Assembly (NCBI GenBank): GCA_017630195.1
Contig: JAGBVS010000211.1
Coordinates: 1 to 45,702 of the forward strand
Direction of reading: 5' to 3'
Length of the DNA stretch: 45,702 nt
Source: Bacteroidales bacterium
GTDB taxonomy: Bacteria; Bacteroidota; Bacteroidia; Bacteroidales; F082
How positions within the stretch are numbered: the first letter of the stretch is position 1; each line of letters begins with the position of its first letter. Below are positions 35,620 to 42,637 of the stretch, piece by piece. The notes beneath the pieces were generated by a model. It was not told the origin of the DNA, did no database searches, and was given only the letters and a program-made list of their open reading frames with translations. Both the position numbers and the translations under genes were made by a program.

Positions 35620-36363
35620 TTGTCTCTATTAACGATTTTTAGATATAAGAATAGTGATGATAGAGCATTGGCAAGTTCTATCCATAACATCTTCGGATTC
35701 TATCCAAAGAACATAGAGTTGTATAAACTCGCTTTCACACATAAATCATTGTCGTCAAAGACAACATCCGGTCATACTATCAGCAATGAACGCCTCGAAT
35801 ATCTTGGCGACGCTGTGTTGAGCAGTGTTGTTGCTGAATTTCTCTTCAAAAAGTTTCCAACTAAGCAAGAAGGTTTCCTGACAGAAATGCGTTCAAGAAT
35901 CGTAAGCCGTTCTTCTTTGAATAAACTGTCAGTGAAATTTGGCCTCAACGATTTGATTCATTACGCAAAATCTCATGAACAACATAAGTTTAAATCAATG
36001 GGAGGTAATGCTTTCGAAGCTTTTACAGGTGCATTGTTCCTCGATTTCGGTTATAAATTCGCATATAAAATCATAGTCAATAGAGTGATTAAAATGCATA
36101 TCGACCTCGTTGAGCTTGAGAAAAATGAGAAAAACTATAAGAGTAAACTTCTTGAATGGGGACAAAAAGAAAAGCATCATATCGTTTTTAAGCAAATATC
36201 ATCTAAAGGAGCAGGCTATGATAAACTTTATGTAATACAAGTTGAGATAGATGATAAAGAATACGCCAAAGCTTCCGACCATTCAATAAAAGGCGCAGAA
36301 CAACTCGCAGCTGAAAAGACTTGGGTGATGATGATGGAAAACCAAAATAGTGAATCAAATTAA
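35620..36363 (+). CDS. rnc: Ribonuclease III
   Basis: 247 residues. Cuts double-stranded RNA, for example in rRNA processing. The RNase III signature NERLEYLGDAVL is at about 56-67, with Glu60 and Asp64 among the metal ligands, and the second acidic site is FEAFTGALFLD (Glu133). A double-stranded-RNA-binding domain lies at about 180-243, ending GAEQLAAEKTWVMMM. The start is TTG at 35620; the next in-frame ATG is only at codon 90, inside the catalytic domain, and the fabF stop is in frame just upstream, so TTG is forced. The gap to the next gene is 6 nt. Confidence 0.95.
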   Translation: MSLLTIFRYKNSDDRALASSIHNIFGFYPKNIELYKLAFTHKSLSSKTTSGHTISNERLEYLGDAVLSSVVAEFLFKKFPTKQEGFLTEMRSRIVSRSSLNKLSVKFGLNDLIHYAKSHEQHKFKSMGGNAFEAFTGALFLDFGYKFAYKIIVNRVIKMHIDLVELEKNEKNYKSKLLEWGQKEKHHIVFKQISSKGAGYDKLYVIQVEIDDKEYAKASDHSIKGAEQLAAEKTWVMMMENQNSESN

Positions 36364-36369
36364 AACCTC

Positions 36370-36837
36370 ATGGTAAAAAGAAAAAATAAGCTTGTAGTTG
36401 AGCCTTTTGATGATATTAAAATCATAGGCATCAATACCGCAATGGTGGATTATCAGTTGGCTTGGCATCTTAATAAAACGCTTAAAATAGAACTTGCCAA
36501 GTATAAAAGCATATCCAATAACGGTGAAGATTTCTTTTCTTTCTATCTTTATGATGCTGGCGAGAACTCAAACGCATATAATTTAGTTTCGTTGGTATCG
36601 GAAGGAAGAGAATGGGTTCCCTTCAAGCCAAAAACCGATTTCCTGTTTATTATCAGAAATTATATTAAAGAATCAGAATTCCAGTCAATTCTGACAAAGA
36701 TAAATAGCATTCAGAACGTGTTTCATGCTTATATTGTTGACTTGGAACATAATAAAAAGATAGATGTCATTTTGGAAGATATTGAGTTTCACGAAATGGA
36801 TATCATTGATGAAATAAACAAAAGCCCCAGAACATAA
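36370..36837 (+). CDS. IPExxxVDY-family protein
   Basis: 155 residues, cytoplasmic, no signal peptide. This Bacteroidetes family has no known function. The N-terminal pattern IKIIGINTAMVDYQLAWHLN resembles the family's 'IGI.s...DY.LcW.LN'. The name motif IPExxxVDY appears here in a diverged form as VPFKPKTDF, followed by LFIIRN. The location after acpP-fabF-rnc is the usual one as I remember it. It begins 6 nt after rnc and ends the operon; its final codons form the left arm of the terminator. Confidence 0.72.
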   Translation: MVKRKNKLVVEPFDDIKIIGINTAMVDYQLAWHLNKTLKIELAKYKSISNNGEDFFSFYLYDAGENSNAYNLVSLVSEGREWVPFKPKTDFLFIIRNYIKESEFQSILTKINSIQNVFHAYIVDLEHNKKIDVILEDIEFHEMDIIDEINKSPRT

Positions 36838-36860
36838 TTTAAAATTCTGAGGCTTTTTTG
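36821..36860. terminator. Terminator of the acpP operon (bidirectional)
   Basis: AAGCCCCAGAA (36822-36832) pairs with TTCTGAGGCTT (36845-36855) apart from one C/A mismatch and is followed by TTTT. The complement has an A/T-rich flank on the side of the converging pheS gene. Confidence 0.75.
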
Positions 36861-36883
36861 TTTGTTTAAGATATTTCTGTTGA

Positions 36884-37897
36884 TTATGCTTTTTCAAATT
36901 GTTGTAAGAATCTTACGTCATTTTCGAAGTATAATCTCAAATCATTGACTTGATATTTGAGCATTGCGATACGTTCTACACCCATACCGAAAGCGAAACC
37001 TGTGTAAACTTCAGGGTCGATATTGCAAGCTTTTAATATGTTAGGGTCGCAGATGCCGCAACCTAATATTTCTAACCATCCGGTGTGTTTACAGATGTTA
37101 CAGCCTTTTCCTCCGCAGATGTTACATGAGATGTCCATTTCTGCTGATGTTTCTGTAAATGGGAAATAAGAAGGGCGGAAACGAACCTTTGTATCTTCAC
37201 CGAAATATTCTTTCACGAAGTGGAATAATGTCTGTTTTAAGTCAGCGAAAGACACGTTTTTGTCGATGTATAAGCCTTCAATTTGATGGAAGATGCAGTG
37301 AGCGCGTGCTGAAATAGCTTCGTTGCGGAACACTCTTCCTGGAGCTATGATACGAATTGGAGGTTCTCCTTGTTCCATGGCGCGTACTTGTACGCTTGAT
37401 GTGTGAGTACGAAGCAATACGTCAGGATCTTTGCTGATGAAGAATGTGTCTTGCATATCGCGAGCTGGATGGTCAGGAGGGAAATTCAATGCTGTGAAGC
37501 AATGGAAATCGTCTTCCACTTCAGGACCTTCGCTGATGACGAAACCTAAACGCTCAAATATATTGTTGATTTCTTCTCTAACTATCGACAATGGATGACG
37601 AGCGCCTTTCATAGCGTCAACAGGTAAAGACAAATCGAGGTCGTTGGTAGCCACATTCTGTGTCTCAAATTGTTGCATTTGTTCGTCGAAAACCTCTTGT
37701 GCTCTGTTTTTTAACTCGTTAAGTTTAATGCCGAGTTCTTTACGCATCTCAGGTTCAACTTGTTTGAAATCGGCAAACAATGCTGGAATAACACCTTTTT
37801 TACTGATATAAGTGACTCTGAAGTTTTCTAAAGCTTCTTTGCTTTCTGCTTTAAAAGAGTTGATTTCTCCTAATATTTGAGCTATTTTTTCTTTCAT
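36884..37897 (-). CDS. pheS: Phenylalanyl-tRNA synthetase alpha subunit
   Basis: 337 residues. Charges tRNA-Phe as an alpha2-beta2 enzyme together with PheT (not in the window). An N-terminal coiled-coil arm (about 1-80) precedes the class II catalytic core. Landmarks: RHPLSIVREEINNIFERLGF, the TSSVQVRAME motif, the motif-2 region GRVFRNEAISARAHCIFHQIEG, and FGMGVERIAMLKY (motif 3). A cysteine-rich insertion (CNICGGKGCNICKHTGWLE) may bind zinc; such an insertion is common in Bacteroidetes PheS as I recall. It follows the cyclophilin gene by 45 nt and may be the last gene of that operon. Confidence 0.96.
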   Translation of the reverse strand: MKEKIAQILGEINSFKAESKEALENFRVTYISKKGVIPALFADFKQVEPEMRKELGIKLNELKNRAQEVFDEQMQQFETQNVATNDLDLSLPVDAMKGARHPLSIVREEINNIFERLGFVISEGPEVEDDFHCFTALNFPPDHPARDMQDTFFISKDPDVLLRTHTSSVQVRAMEQGEPPIRIIAPGRVFRNEAISARAHCIFHQIEGLYIDKNVSFADLKQTLFHFVKEYFGEDTKVRFRPSYFPFTETSAEMDISCNICGGKGCNICKHTGWLEILGCGICDPNILKACNIDPEVYTGFAFGMGVERIAMLKYQVNDLRLYFENDVRFLQQFEKA

Positions 37898-37915
37898 CTT
37901 GATTTTACTTTTTTA

Positions 37916-37936
37916 GCGGTGAGCTGAGCTCATTGC
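37916..37936 (-). other. Ten-bp hairpin between cyclophilin and pheS
   Basis: GCGGTGAGCT and AGCTCATTGC (two G-U pairs) flank a single G. No T run follows on the minus strand, so it is probably not a terminator; it could be an RNA-processing or attenuation element. Confidence 0.35.
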
Positions 37937-37942
37937 TCGATA

Positions 37943-38566
37943 TTATTTCAAAATTTCTATTGTCATTGTTACTGGTTCAACTGGCACATCCATATAACCA
38001 GTTTTAACTTTTGCAATAGCGTCGATTACTTCGAGGCCTTCAACAACTTCGCCGAATACTGTGTATTCTCCGTCTAAATGTGGAGTGCCGCCTACTGTTG
38101 TATATGCTTCAACTTGTTCTGGAGTGAATGTCAAACCATAACGTTGTTTGTACATTTCGATATGAGCTTCTGTTAAAACTTGACCTTGAACGATGTAGAA
38201 TTGGCAACCGCTTGATGCTTTTTTAGGGTTCACTTGGTCGCCTTGACGTGCTGCTGCCAATGCGCCTTTTTTGTGAATGTGGTTAGCGCGGAATTCTGCC
38301 GGAATTGTATAACCTGGGTCAACACTGCCATCTTCATTATGACCGCCTTGAATCATAAAATTATTGATTACACGGTGAAATGGTGAATTGTTGTACCAAC
38401 CTTCGTTAATTAGTTTTATGAAATTATCTCTATGTAAAGGAGTGTCGTTGTATAATTTAACTGTGATGTTACCTTTTGTAGTCTTGATTAAGACCAATGT
38501 TTCTTTTTCTTGTGCTTGTGTTGTCATACCTAATAGGATACAAATTATTAAACAAATTTTTTTCAT
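37943..38566 (-). CDS. Secreted cyclophilin-type peptidyl-prolyl isomerase
   Basis: 207 residues. Signal peptide MKKICLIICILLGMTTQA, so periplasmic. The cyclophilin core shows VLIKTTKGNITVKLYNDTPL, FHRVINNFMIQGG (the FHR catalytic region with Arg) and KKASSGCQFYIVQGQ, then VFGEVVEGLEVIDAIAKVKT. A longer insert, HIEMYKQRYGLTFTPEQVEA, lies between strands and is seen in Bacteroidetes members. It assists folding of exported proteins by cis-trans isomerisation of prolyl bonds. It starts 2 nt after the DUF4270 stop. Confidence 0.92.
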   Translation of the reverse strand: MKKICLIICILLGMTTQAQEKETLVLIKTTKGNITVKLYNDTPLHRDNFIKLINEGWYNNSPFHRVINNFMIQGGHNEDGSVDPGYTIPAEFRANHIHKKGALAAARQGDQVNPKKASSGCQFYIVQGQVLTEAHIEMYKQRYGLTFTPEQVEAYTTVGGTPHLDGEYTVFGEVVEGLEVIDAIAKVKTGYMDVPVEPVTMTIEILK

Positions 38567-38568
38567 AA

Positions 38569-39894
38569 TTAATCGTCTATTTGTGAGTAAATAAGTTCTA
38601 ACTTGATTCTTTTTGTTGTGTCAGGACTGTCAGGTCCGTGGAAAATCCAACGTTTTGCATTATATGAACCGGCGTATGTGTATAGGAATAATCCATAGTT
38701 GTCGCTTTCAGGTTTTGCAAGAATGAGGTCTTGTACATATTCTGAAATCCTAAACCAAACTTGGTCTGTTTTTGGATCATAATAGCCGCCGAAATAACTG
38801 GTTCCTACTAATTGGTCTGGTAAAATCCCGTAAGTTCCATTTTCATTAGCTTTAACGGCTATGATTTGAACAGGCTGAGTAAATGTTGCTGTGTCGTTGT
38901 TGACACCATTTATTATATCGTTAGCTCCTGTGAGTATGAGTTTCGCTTCGTTGACAAGAACGTTTGTATTCATATCTTTTGCCCATTGGTTAAGATTTGG
39001 AAATACTATTCTTGATCTTACGCCTGCTGTCGATTGAACGTACAAATAAGGGTTGTATGTTGTATCGTTGAATGTTATAGGAGCTTGCGCTGTTGTATAA
39101 TCATGTTCAAAGTGGTTGAAATAGATGTATTTGTCACTGACATTGAAATCATAGAATGTAGTATCGTAATTGTTGTGATAATAAACTCTAAGATAAGATT
39201 TTGTATTCAGCAGATTGAAATAACAAATAGAACCTGTTTCTGAAGTTGGTTCGCATGAGAAGTAAAGGCCTTTAAAATAATTCATGAAGACGCTGTTGGA
39301 TGAGAAGGAACTTTCTGCGTTTGACATGAATTTTTCGCCTAAGGCATTGTTGACAGGTATTTGTAAAATATTTACACCTATTGTATCGTTGCCGATTAAT
39401 ACTTTTGTTTTTGGTCGAGGGGTGAAAGTGTAGTTTGCTAATTCTTCACCAATTTCAAATGATGTATTTGAGTAATAATAGATTGAGTCGCCGCTCATAT
39501 CTTCTGTTACTTCATGAATACGAATTGTCATAGGTGTCAATGTGTCTCCGTAGTATCCAGCATATAATATTTGCATTACTATAGAGTCGGTTGTTGCGCC
39601 TTCTCCCCATTGCAAGCTGTTGCTGGTGAGACCTATTTGCGTATAGAAACTGAGATTTGAGTTGCCAAAATGAGGGTCGTTAAGATTACCGACCAACGAT
39701 AATGATGCAGCTTTAGTGCTGAGAGAATCAATATGTTTTACTTCCGCTTTGATGTCTTGATTGCCAGAAAAAGACACATGGATGTTGCTGCTGTTAGGTT
39801 GTAAAGAATCACCAATATGTTGAGGTAATTTTTTACAAGATACGAACCCAATCAATAATAATAACGAGGCTATGATTAAATGTTTTGTTTTCAA
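38569..39894 (-). CDS. DUF4270 lipoprotein
   Basis: 441 residues. A lipoprotein signal (MKTKHLIIASLLLLIGFVSC, Cys20) predicts membrane anchoring. The beginning of the mature protein, KKLPQHIGDSLQPNSSNIHV, and the later APITFNDTTYNPYLYVQSTAG with VRSRIVFPNLNQW fit DUF4270, a Bacteroidetes-only surface lipoprotein family without known function. It lies 4 nt after the GT5-family gene and 2 nt before the cyclophilin gene, so it is tightly co-transcribed with both. The same GT5-DUF4270 neighbourhood is usual in Bacteroides as I recall. Confidence 0.82.
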   Translation of the reverse strand: MKTKHLIIASLLLLIGFVSCKKLPQHIGDSLQPNSSNIHVSFSGNQDIKAEVKHIDSLSTKAASLSLVGNLNDPHFGNSNLSFYTQIGLTSNSLQWGEGATTDSIVMQILYAGYYGDTLTPMTIRIHEVTEDMSGDSIYYYSNTSFEIGEELANYTFTPRPKTKVLIGNDTIGVNILQIPVNNALGEKFMSNAESSFSSNSVFMNYFKGLYFSCEPTSETGSICYFNLLNTKSYLRVYYHNNYDTTFYDFNVSDKYIYFNHFEHDYTTAQAPITFNDTTYNPYLYVQSTAGVRSRIVFPNLNQWAKDMNTNVLVNEAKLILTGANDIINGVNNDTATFTQPVQIIAVKANENGTYGILPDQLVGTSYFGGYYDPKTDQVWFRISEYVQDLILAKPESDNYGLFLYTYAGSYNAKRWIFHGPDSPDTTKRIKLELIYSQIDD

Positions 39895-39898
39895 AGTA

Positions 39899-40717
39899 TT
39901 AGTTTTTTTCTTTTAACAAATTATCGTAAAAATCGTTATAAGCATCAACGTAATTTTCTGGAGATTGGTATTCAAGAACAGGTTTTTTTGTAGAATTTAC
40001 ATATTCAACGAGTTCAGGATTTATTTTTTCACTTCCATATATCACGGCATCAGAGAAGTCGATGGCGTTTTTCATAATATTGACATAATCGGCATCTTTA
40101 AGATTCTTTACATCTTTAGGTGCGATTCCTGGCAGTTTCATTTTTTTATCATAGCCAGCACGGAATGTTTCAGAGAAATCTTCATCGTAGATTGAATAAA
40201 CGATTTTTGTTTCGCTGAATAAAGGATTGTCTTTGAATGCTCTTTTGATATAGATTGGGATAAGTGACGACATCCAGCCGTGGCAGTGAATGATGTCAGG
40301 AGGCCAGTTAAGTTTGCGTATTGTTTCGATGACTCCGCGTGAGAAGAACACTGTGCGGTCGTCATTATCCTCAAAGAATACACCGTTTTTATCTGCTATT
40401 GTTGATTTACGTTTTGTAAAGAAATCGTCATTGTCGATAAAATATATTTGCATTCTGGCTTTCTGAATCGAAGCAACTTTAATGATAAGAGGATGGTCTG
40501 TATCGTTGATGATCAGGTTCATGCCTGAGAGGCGAATAACTTCATGCAATTGATTACGGCGTTCGTTGACATTGCCGAATCTTGGCATGAAGATTCTAAT
40601 TTCCTTACCTTTCATTTGAATACCTTCAGGAAGGTTACGGCCGATGAGAGAAATCGGGTTTTCTTCCAAATAAGGTGTTATTTCCTGATGAACAAATAGT
40701 ACCTTAGTCTTTTCCAT
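39899..40717 (-). CDS. GT5-like glycogen/starch synthase catalytic-domain protein (N-terminal half only)
   Basis: 272 residues from ATG 40717 (MEKTKVLFVHQEITPYLEEN); ATG 40726 three codons upstream is also possible. It resembles the N-terminal half of GT5 glycogen synthase: IRIFMPRFGNVNERRNQLHE, then WPPDIIHCHGWMSSLIPIYI. The C-terminal GT-B half is absent, and the KxGGLxDV sugar-nucleotide-binding loop is replaced by EENPISLIGRNLPEG. Similar short proteins annotated as glycogen synthase occur in Bacteroidales, so this is family-typical rather than a fresh truncation. It is unlikely to work as a glycogen synthase alone. First gene of the GT5-DUF4270-cyclophilin(-pheS) run. Confidence 0.82.
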   Translation of the reverse strand: MEKTKVLFVHQEITPYLEENPISLIGRNLPEGIQMKGKEIRIFMPRFGNVNERRNQLHEVIRLSGMNLIINDTDHPLIIKVASIQKARMQIYFIDNDDFFTKRKSTIADKNGVFFEDNDDRTVFFSRGVIETIRKLNWPPDIIHCHGWMSSLIPIYIKRAFKDNPLFSETKIVYSIYDEDFSETFRAGYDKKMKLPGIAPKDVKNLKDADYVNIMKNAIDFSDAVIYGSEKINPELVEYVNSTKKPVLEYQSPENYVDAYNDFYDNLLKEKN

Positions 40718-40738
40718 ATTTGACATTTTACAAGAATA

Positions 40739-40746
40739 CAAAATTA
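40739..40746 (-). promoter_or_regulatory. -7 box of the GT5-DUF4270 operon
   Basis: On the minus strand TAATTTTG (40746-40739) is 21 nt before the ATG at 40717. No clear -33 element. Confidence 0.45.
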
Positions 40747-40792
40747 AGCAAAAATTTTTGATTTATGGAAGAAAAATTTGAGATTTTTGAAA

Positions 40793-40832
40793 AATAACAA
40801 AAAAAGCGAAAAACAATTGTCCTTCGCTTTTT
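40793..40832 (-). terminator. Terminator behind tRNA-Lys
   Basis: AAAAAGCGAA (40832-40823, minus strand) pairs with TTCGCTTTTT (40810-40801) and continues into a T-rich run, directly downstream of the tRNA. Confidence 0.8.
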
Positions 40833-40833
40833 G

Positions 40834-40906
40834 TACTCCCTCAGGGACTCGAACCCTGGACCCATTGATTAAGAGTCAATTGCTCTACCAACTGAGCTAA
40901 GGAAGC
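40834..40906 (-). tRNA. tRNA-Lys (anticodon CUU)
   Basis: 73 nt on the minus strand. The acceptor stem is GCTTCCT with AGGGAGT (two G-U pairs), discriminator A; the D arm is AGCTCAGTTGGTAGAGC; the anticodon arm ATTGA-CTCTTAA-TCAAT gives anticodon CTT (reads AAG, Lys); the T arm is CAGGG-TTCGAGT-CCCTG. CCA is not encoded. Confidence 0.95.
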
Positions 40907-40926
40907 ATTTTTCTCATTTCGGTTTG

Positions 40927-40956
40927 CAAAAGTACAACTTTTTTTTAATAAACAAA
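40927..40956 (-). promoter_or_regulatory. Promoter of tRNA-Lys
   Basis: On the minus strand TTTG (40956-40953), an 18-nt spacer and TACTTTTG (40934-40927) match the consensus; the mature tRNA begins about 20 nt downstream. Confidence 0.65.
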
Positions 40957-40989
40957 TGTTTTTTTTGATTTTTTTTACACACGAAAAAA

Positions 40990-41034
40990 AACTTTAGCCT
41001 TTTGTCTTTAGTCTTTAGTCTTTTCTTATCTTTG
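40990..41034 (+). promoter_or_regulatory. CTTTAGTC repeat with promoter for meaB
   Basis: Tandem CTTTAGTC units lead into TATCTTTG at 41027-41034; TTTG at 41001-41004 is a possible -33 element (22-nt spacer). The meaB ATG lies only 7 nt after the -7 box. The cassette resembles that at 11540-11585. Confidence 0.65.
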
Positions 41035-41041
41035 CCACATT

Positions 41042-42160
41042 ATGGAATTACAAGAGCATTTTGAAAATCAGAAGCATGAGTGGGAGTCAGCACTTCAAGT
41101 TAACGCTCCTACCGAACAGCCTATTCAGGTGAATCCTAAGGCTTTGGAACGCATTATGGCTAAACGTCAGAAATTAATGCCGTTAGAATATTATGTGGAT
41201 GGAATACTTGATGGCGATATAGTTGTATTGAGTAAGGCGATTACCTTGGTTGAGAGCGCTTTGCCTGAACATCAGAAAATGGCTCAGGATATCATAACTG
41301 CATGTTTGCCATACTCTGGCAACGCTATCCGTCTCGGTATTACCGGCGTACCAGGCGCAGGAAAAAGTACTTTTATTGAGGCTCTTGGCATGGAATTGAG
41401 CCGCAACGGACATAAATTGGCAGTTCTCGCCATCGACCCGAGCAGCCAACGCTCTAAAGGTAGTATCCTCGGCGATAAAACTCGTATGGAGGAATTGTCA
41501 CAACAGCGTAATGTCTATATCCGTCCTTCTGCTTCTGCTGGAACTTTAGGCGGCGTGGCTCGTAAAACTCGTGAGGCTATAATACTCTGTGAAGCTGCCG
41601 GATTCGACACTATATTCGTTGAGACTGTAGGCGTCGGACAATCAGAAATAGCTGTGTATTCTATGGTCGATTTCTTTCTCCTCGTGCTGATAGGCGGCGC
41701 AGGCGATGAGCTGCAAGGTATAAAACGAGGCATCATGGAAATGGCTGACGGAATCATTGTAAATAAAGCTGATGGCGATAACGTTCAAAGGGCTAACCGT
41801 GCTATGGCTGAAGTTAGAAATGCTGTGCACCTCTTCCCTCTCGCTGAATCAGGACAGCCTGTCAACGTGATGACTTGCTCTGCATTGACTCATCATAATG
41901 TGCCAGAAGTATGGAATATGGTGACCGAACATGTGGAAAATATCCGCAAATCCGGTTATCTCCAAAAGAAAAGAGCTAAACAAGATGTACAGACAATGTA
42001 CGACAGCATCGAACAGGCTTTAAGAAATGATTTCTACGAAAACTCGTTGATAAAAGATATGATAGCACTCACAGAATCTGATGTGAAAGAAAAAAGAACG
42101 AGTGCCTATATGGCAGCTAACAAACTCCTTGAGACTTATTTTAATATGCTGAAAAAATAA
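41042..42160 (+). CDS. meaB: MeaB/ArgK-type GTPase (methylmalonyl-CoA mutase chaperone)
   Basis: 372 residues. A G3E P-loop GTPase that protects and reloads the cobalamin-dependent methylmalonyl-CoA mutase, used for propionate/succinate interconversion. The P-loop is GVPGAGKST at 102-110; later landmarks are AIDPSSQRSKGSILGDKTRM, RPSASAGTLGGVARKTRE, VETVGVGQSE and IIVNKADGDN (NKxD). Cytoplasmic. The ATG at 41042 is 7 nt from a perfect -7 box, so the mRNA has almost no 5' leader. The mutase genes are not in the window. A strong terminator follows. Confidence 0.95.
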   Translation: MELQEHFENQKHEWESALQVNAPTEQPIQVNPKALERIMAKRQKLMPLEYYVDGILDGDIVVLSKAITLVESALPEHQKMAQDIITACLPYSGNAIRLGITGVPGAGKSTFIEALGMELSRNGHKLAVLAIDPSSQRSKGSILGDKTRMEELSQQRNVYIRPSASAGTLGGVARKTREAIILCEAAGFDTIFVETVGVGQSEIAVYSMVDFFLLVLIGGAGDELQGIKRGIMEMADGIIVNKADGDNVQRANRAMAEVRNAVHLFPLAESGQPVNVMTCSALTHHNVPEVWNMVTEHVENIRKSGYLQKKRAKQDVQTMYDSIEQALRNDFYENSLIKDMIALTESDVKEKRTSAYMAANKLLETYFNMLKK

Positions 42161-42184
42161 ACAGAGTTTGTTTTTATTTATTAA

Positions 42185-42223
42185 AAAAAACCGTCTAACA
42201 AGCAAAAGTTAGACGGTTTTTTG
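42185..42223. terminator. Strong bidirectional terminator after meaB
   Basis: AACCGTCTAAC (42189-42199) and GTTAGACGGTT (42208-42218) are perfectly complementary, with A run before and T run after. Confidence 0.9.
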
Positions 42224-42239
42224 TAATTACAAATAAGAT

Positions 42240-42530
42240 TTATTCATATTCAAAATAATCTAAACCGGAATTACTATTTCTTGTGACGGGATATTTGCCG
42301 TCGTATGTATATGTGATAAATTCTGTATCTGAGCTTGATAATGTGTCAATATATTCTGTGTATTTTATTTCTGTTGCATTGTTTTTGCTGAACTCAATGC
42401 AGCTTGACTCTTCAGGGTATAATGACAAATAATTCTTGAATGGATTTATCTTGTCATCATATTTGAATTCCATTATTGTTCCTATTTCAATACCTTCTAT
42501 TGTTTTAGCTATAGACATTTTTGACATCAT
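42240..42530 (-). pseudogene. Probable C-terminal remnant of a lipoprotein
   Basis: 96 codons without a signal peptide. The sequence FKYDDKINPFKNYLSLYP, then FSKNNATEIKYTEY, then TYTYDGKYPVTRN and a final YFEYE looks like the C-terminal part of Bacteroidetes lipoproteins with YD-like strands ('YDNKxNPF ... SKNNVT ... YTYxYDxxGYP'). The N-terminal half is missing: the upstream frame soon meets a stop and the 107 nt to the next gene hold no start or signal sequence. It may still be expressed as a short protein, but a truncated remnant is the simpler reading. It shares the terminator with meaB. Confidence 0.4.
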
Positions 42531-42637
42531 ATTGTGGCATTATAATATTGATAGGGTCTAAATGTCTTTCTTTAGATTCTTTCTTCCAAAATATATTAGA
42601 ATTGATTTGGTTTTGTCTATTATACCTTTTGTAATTA

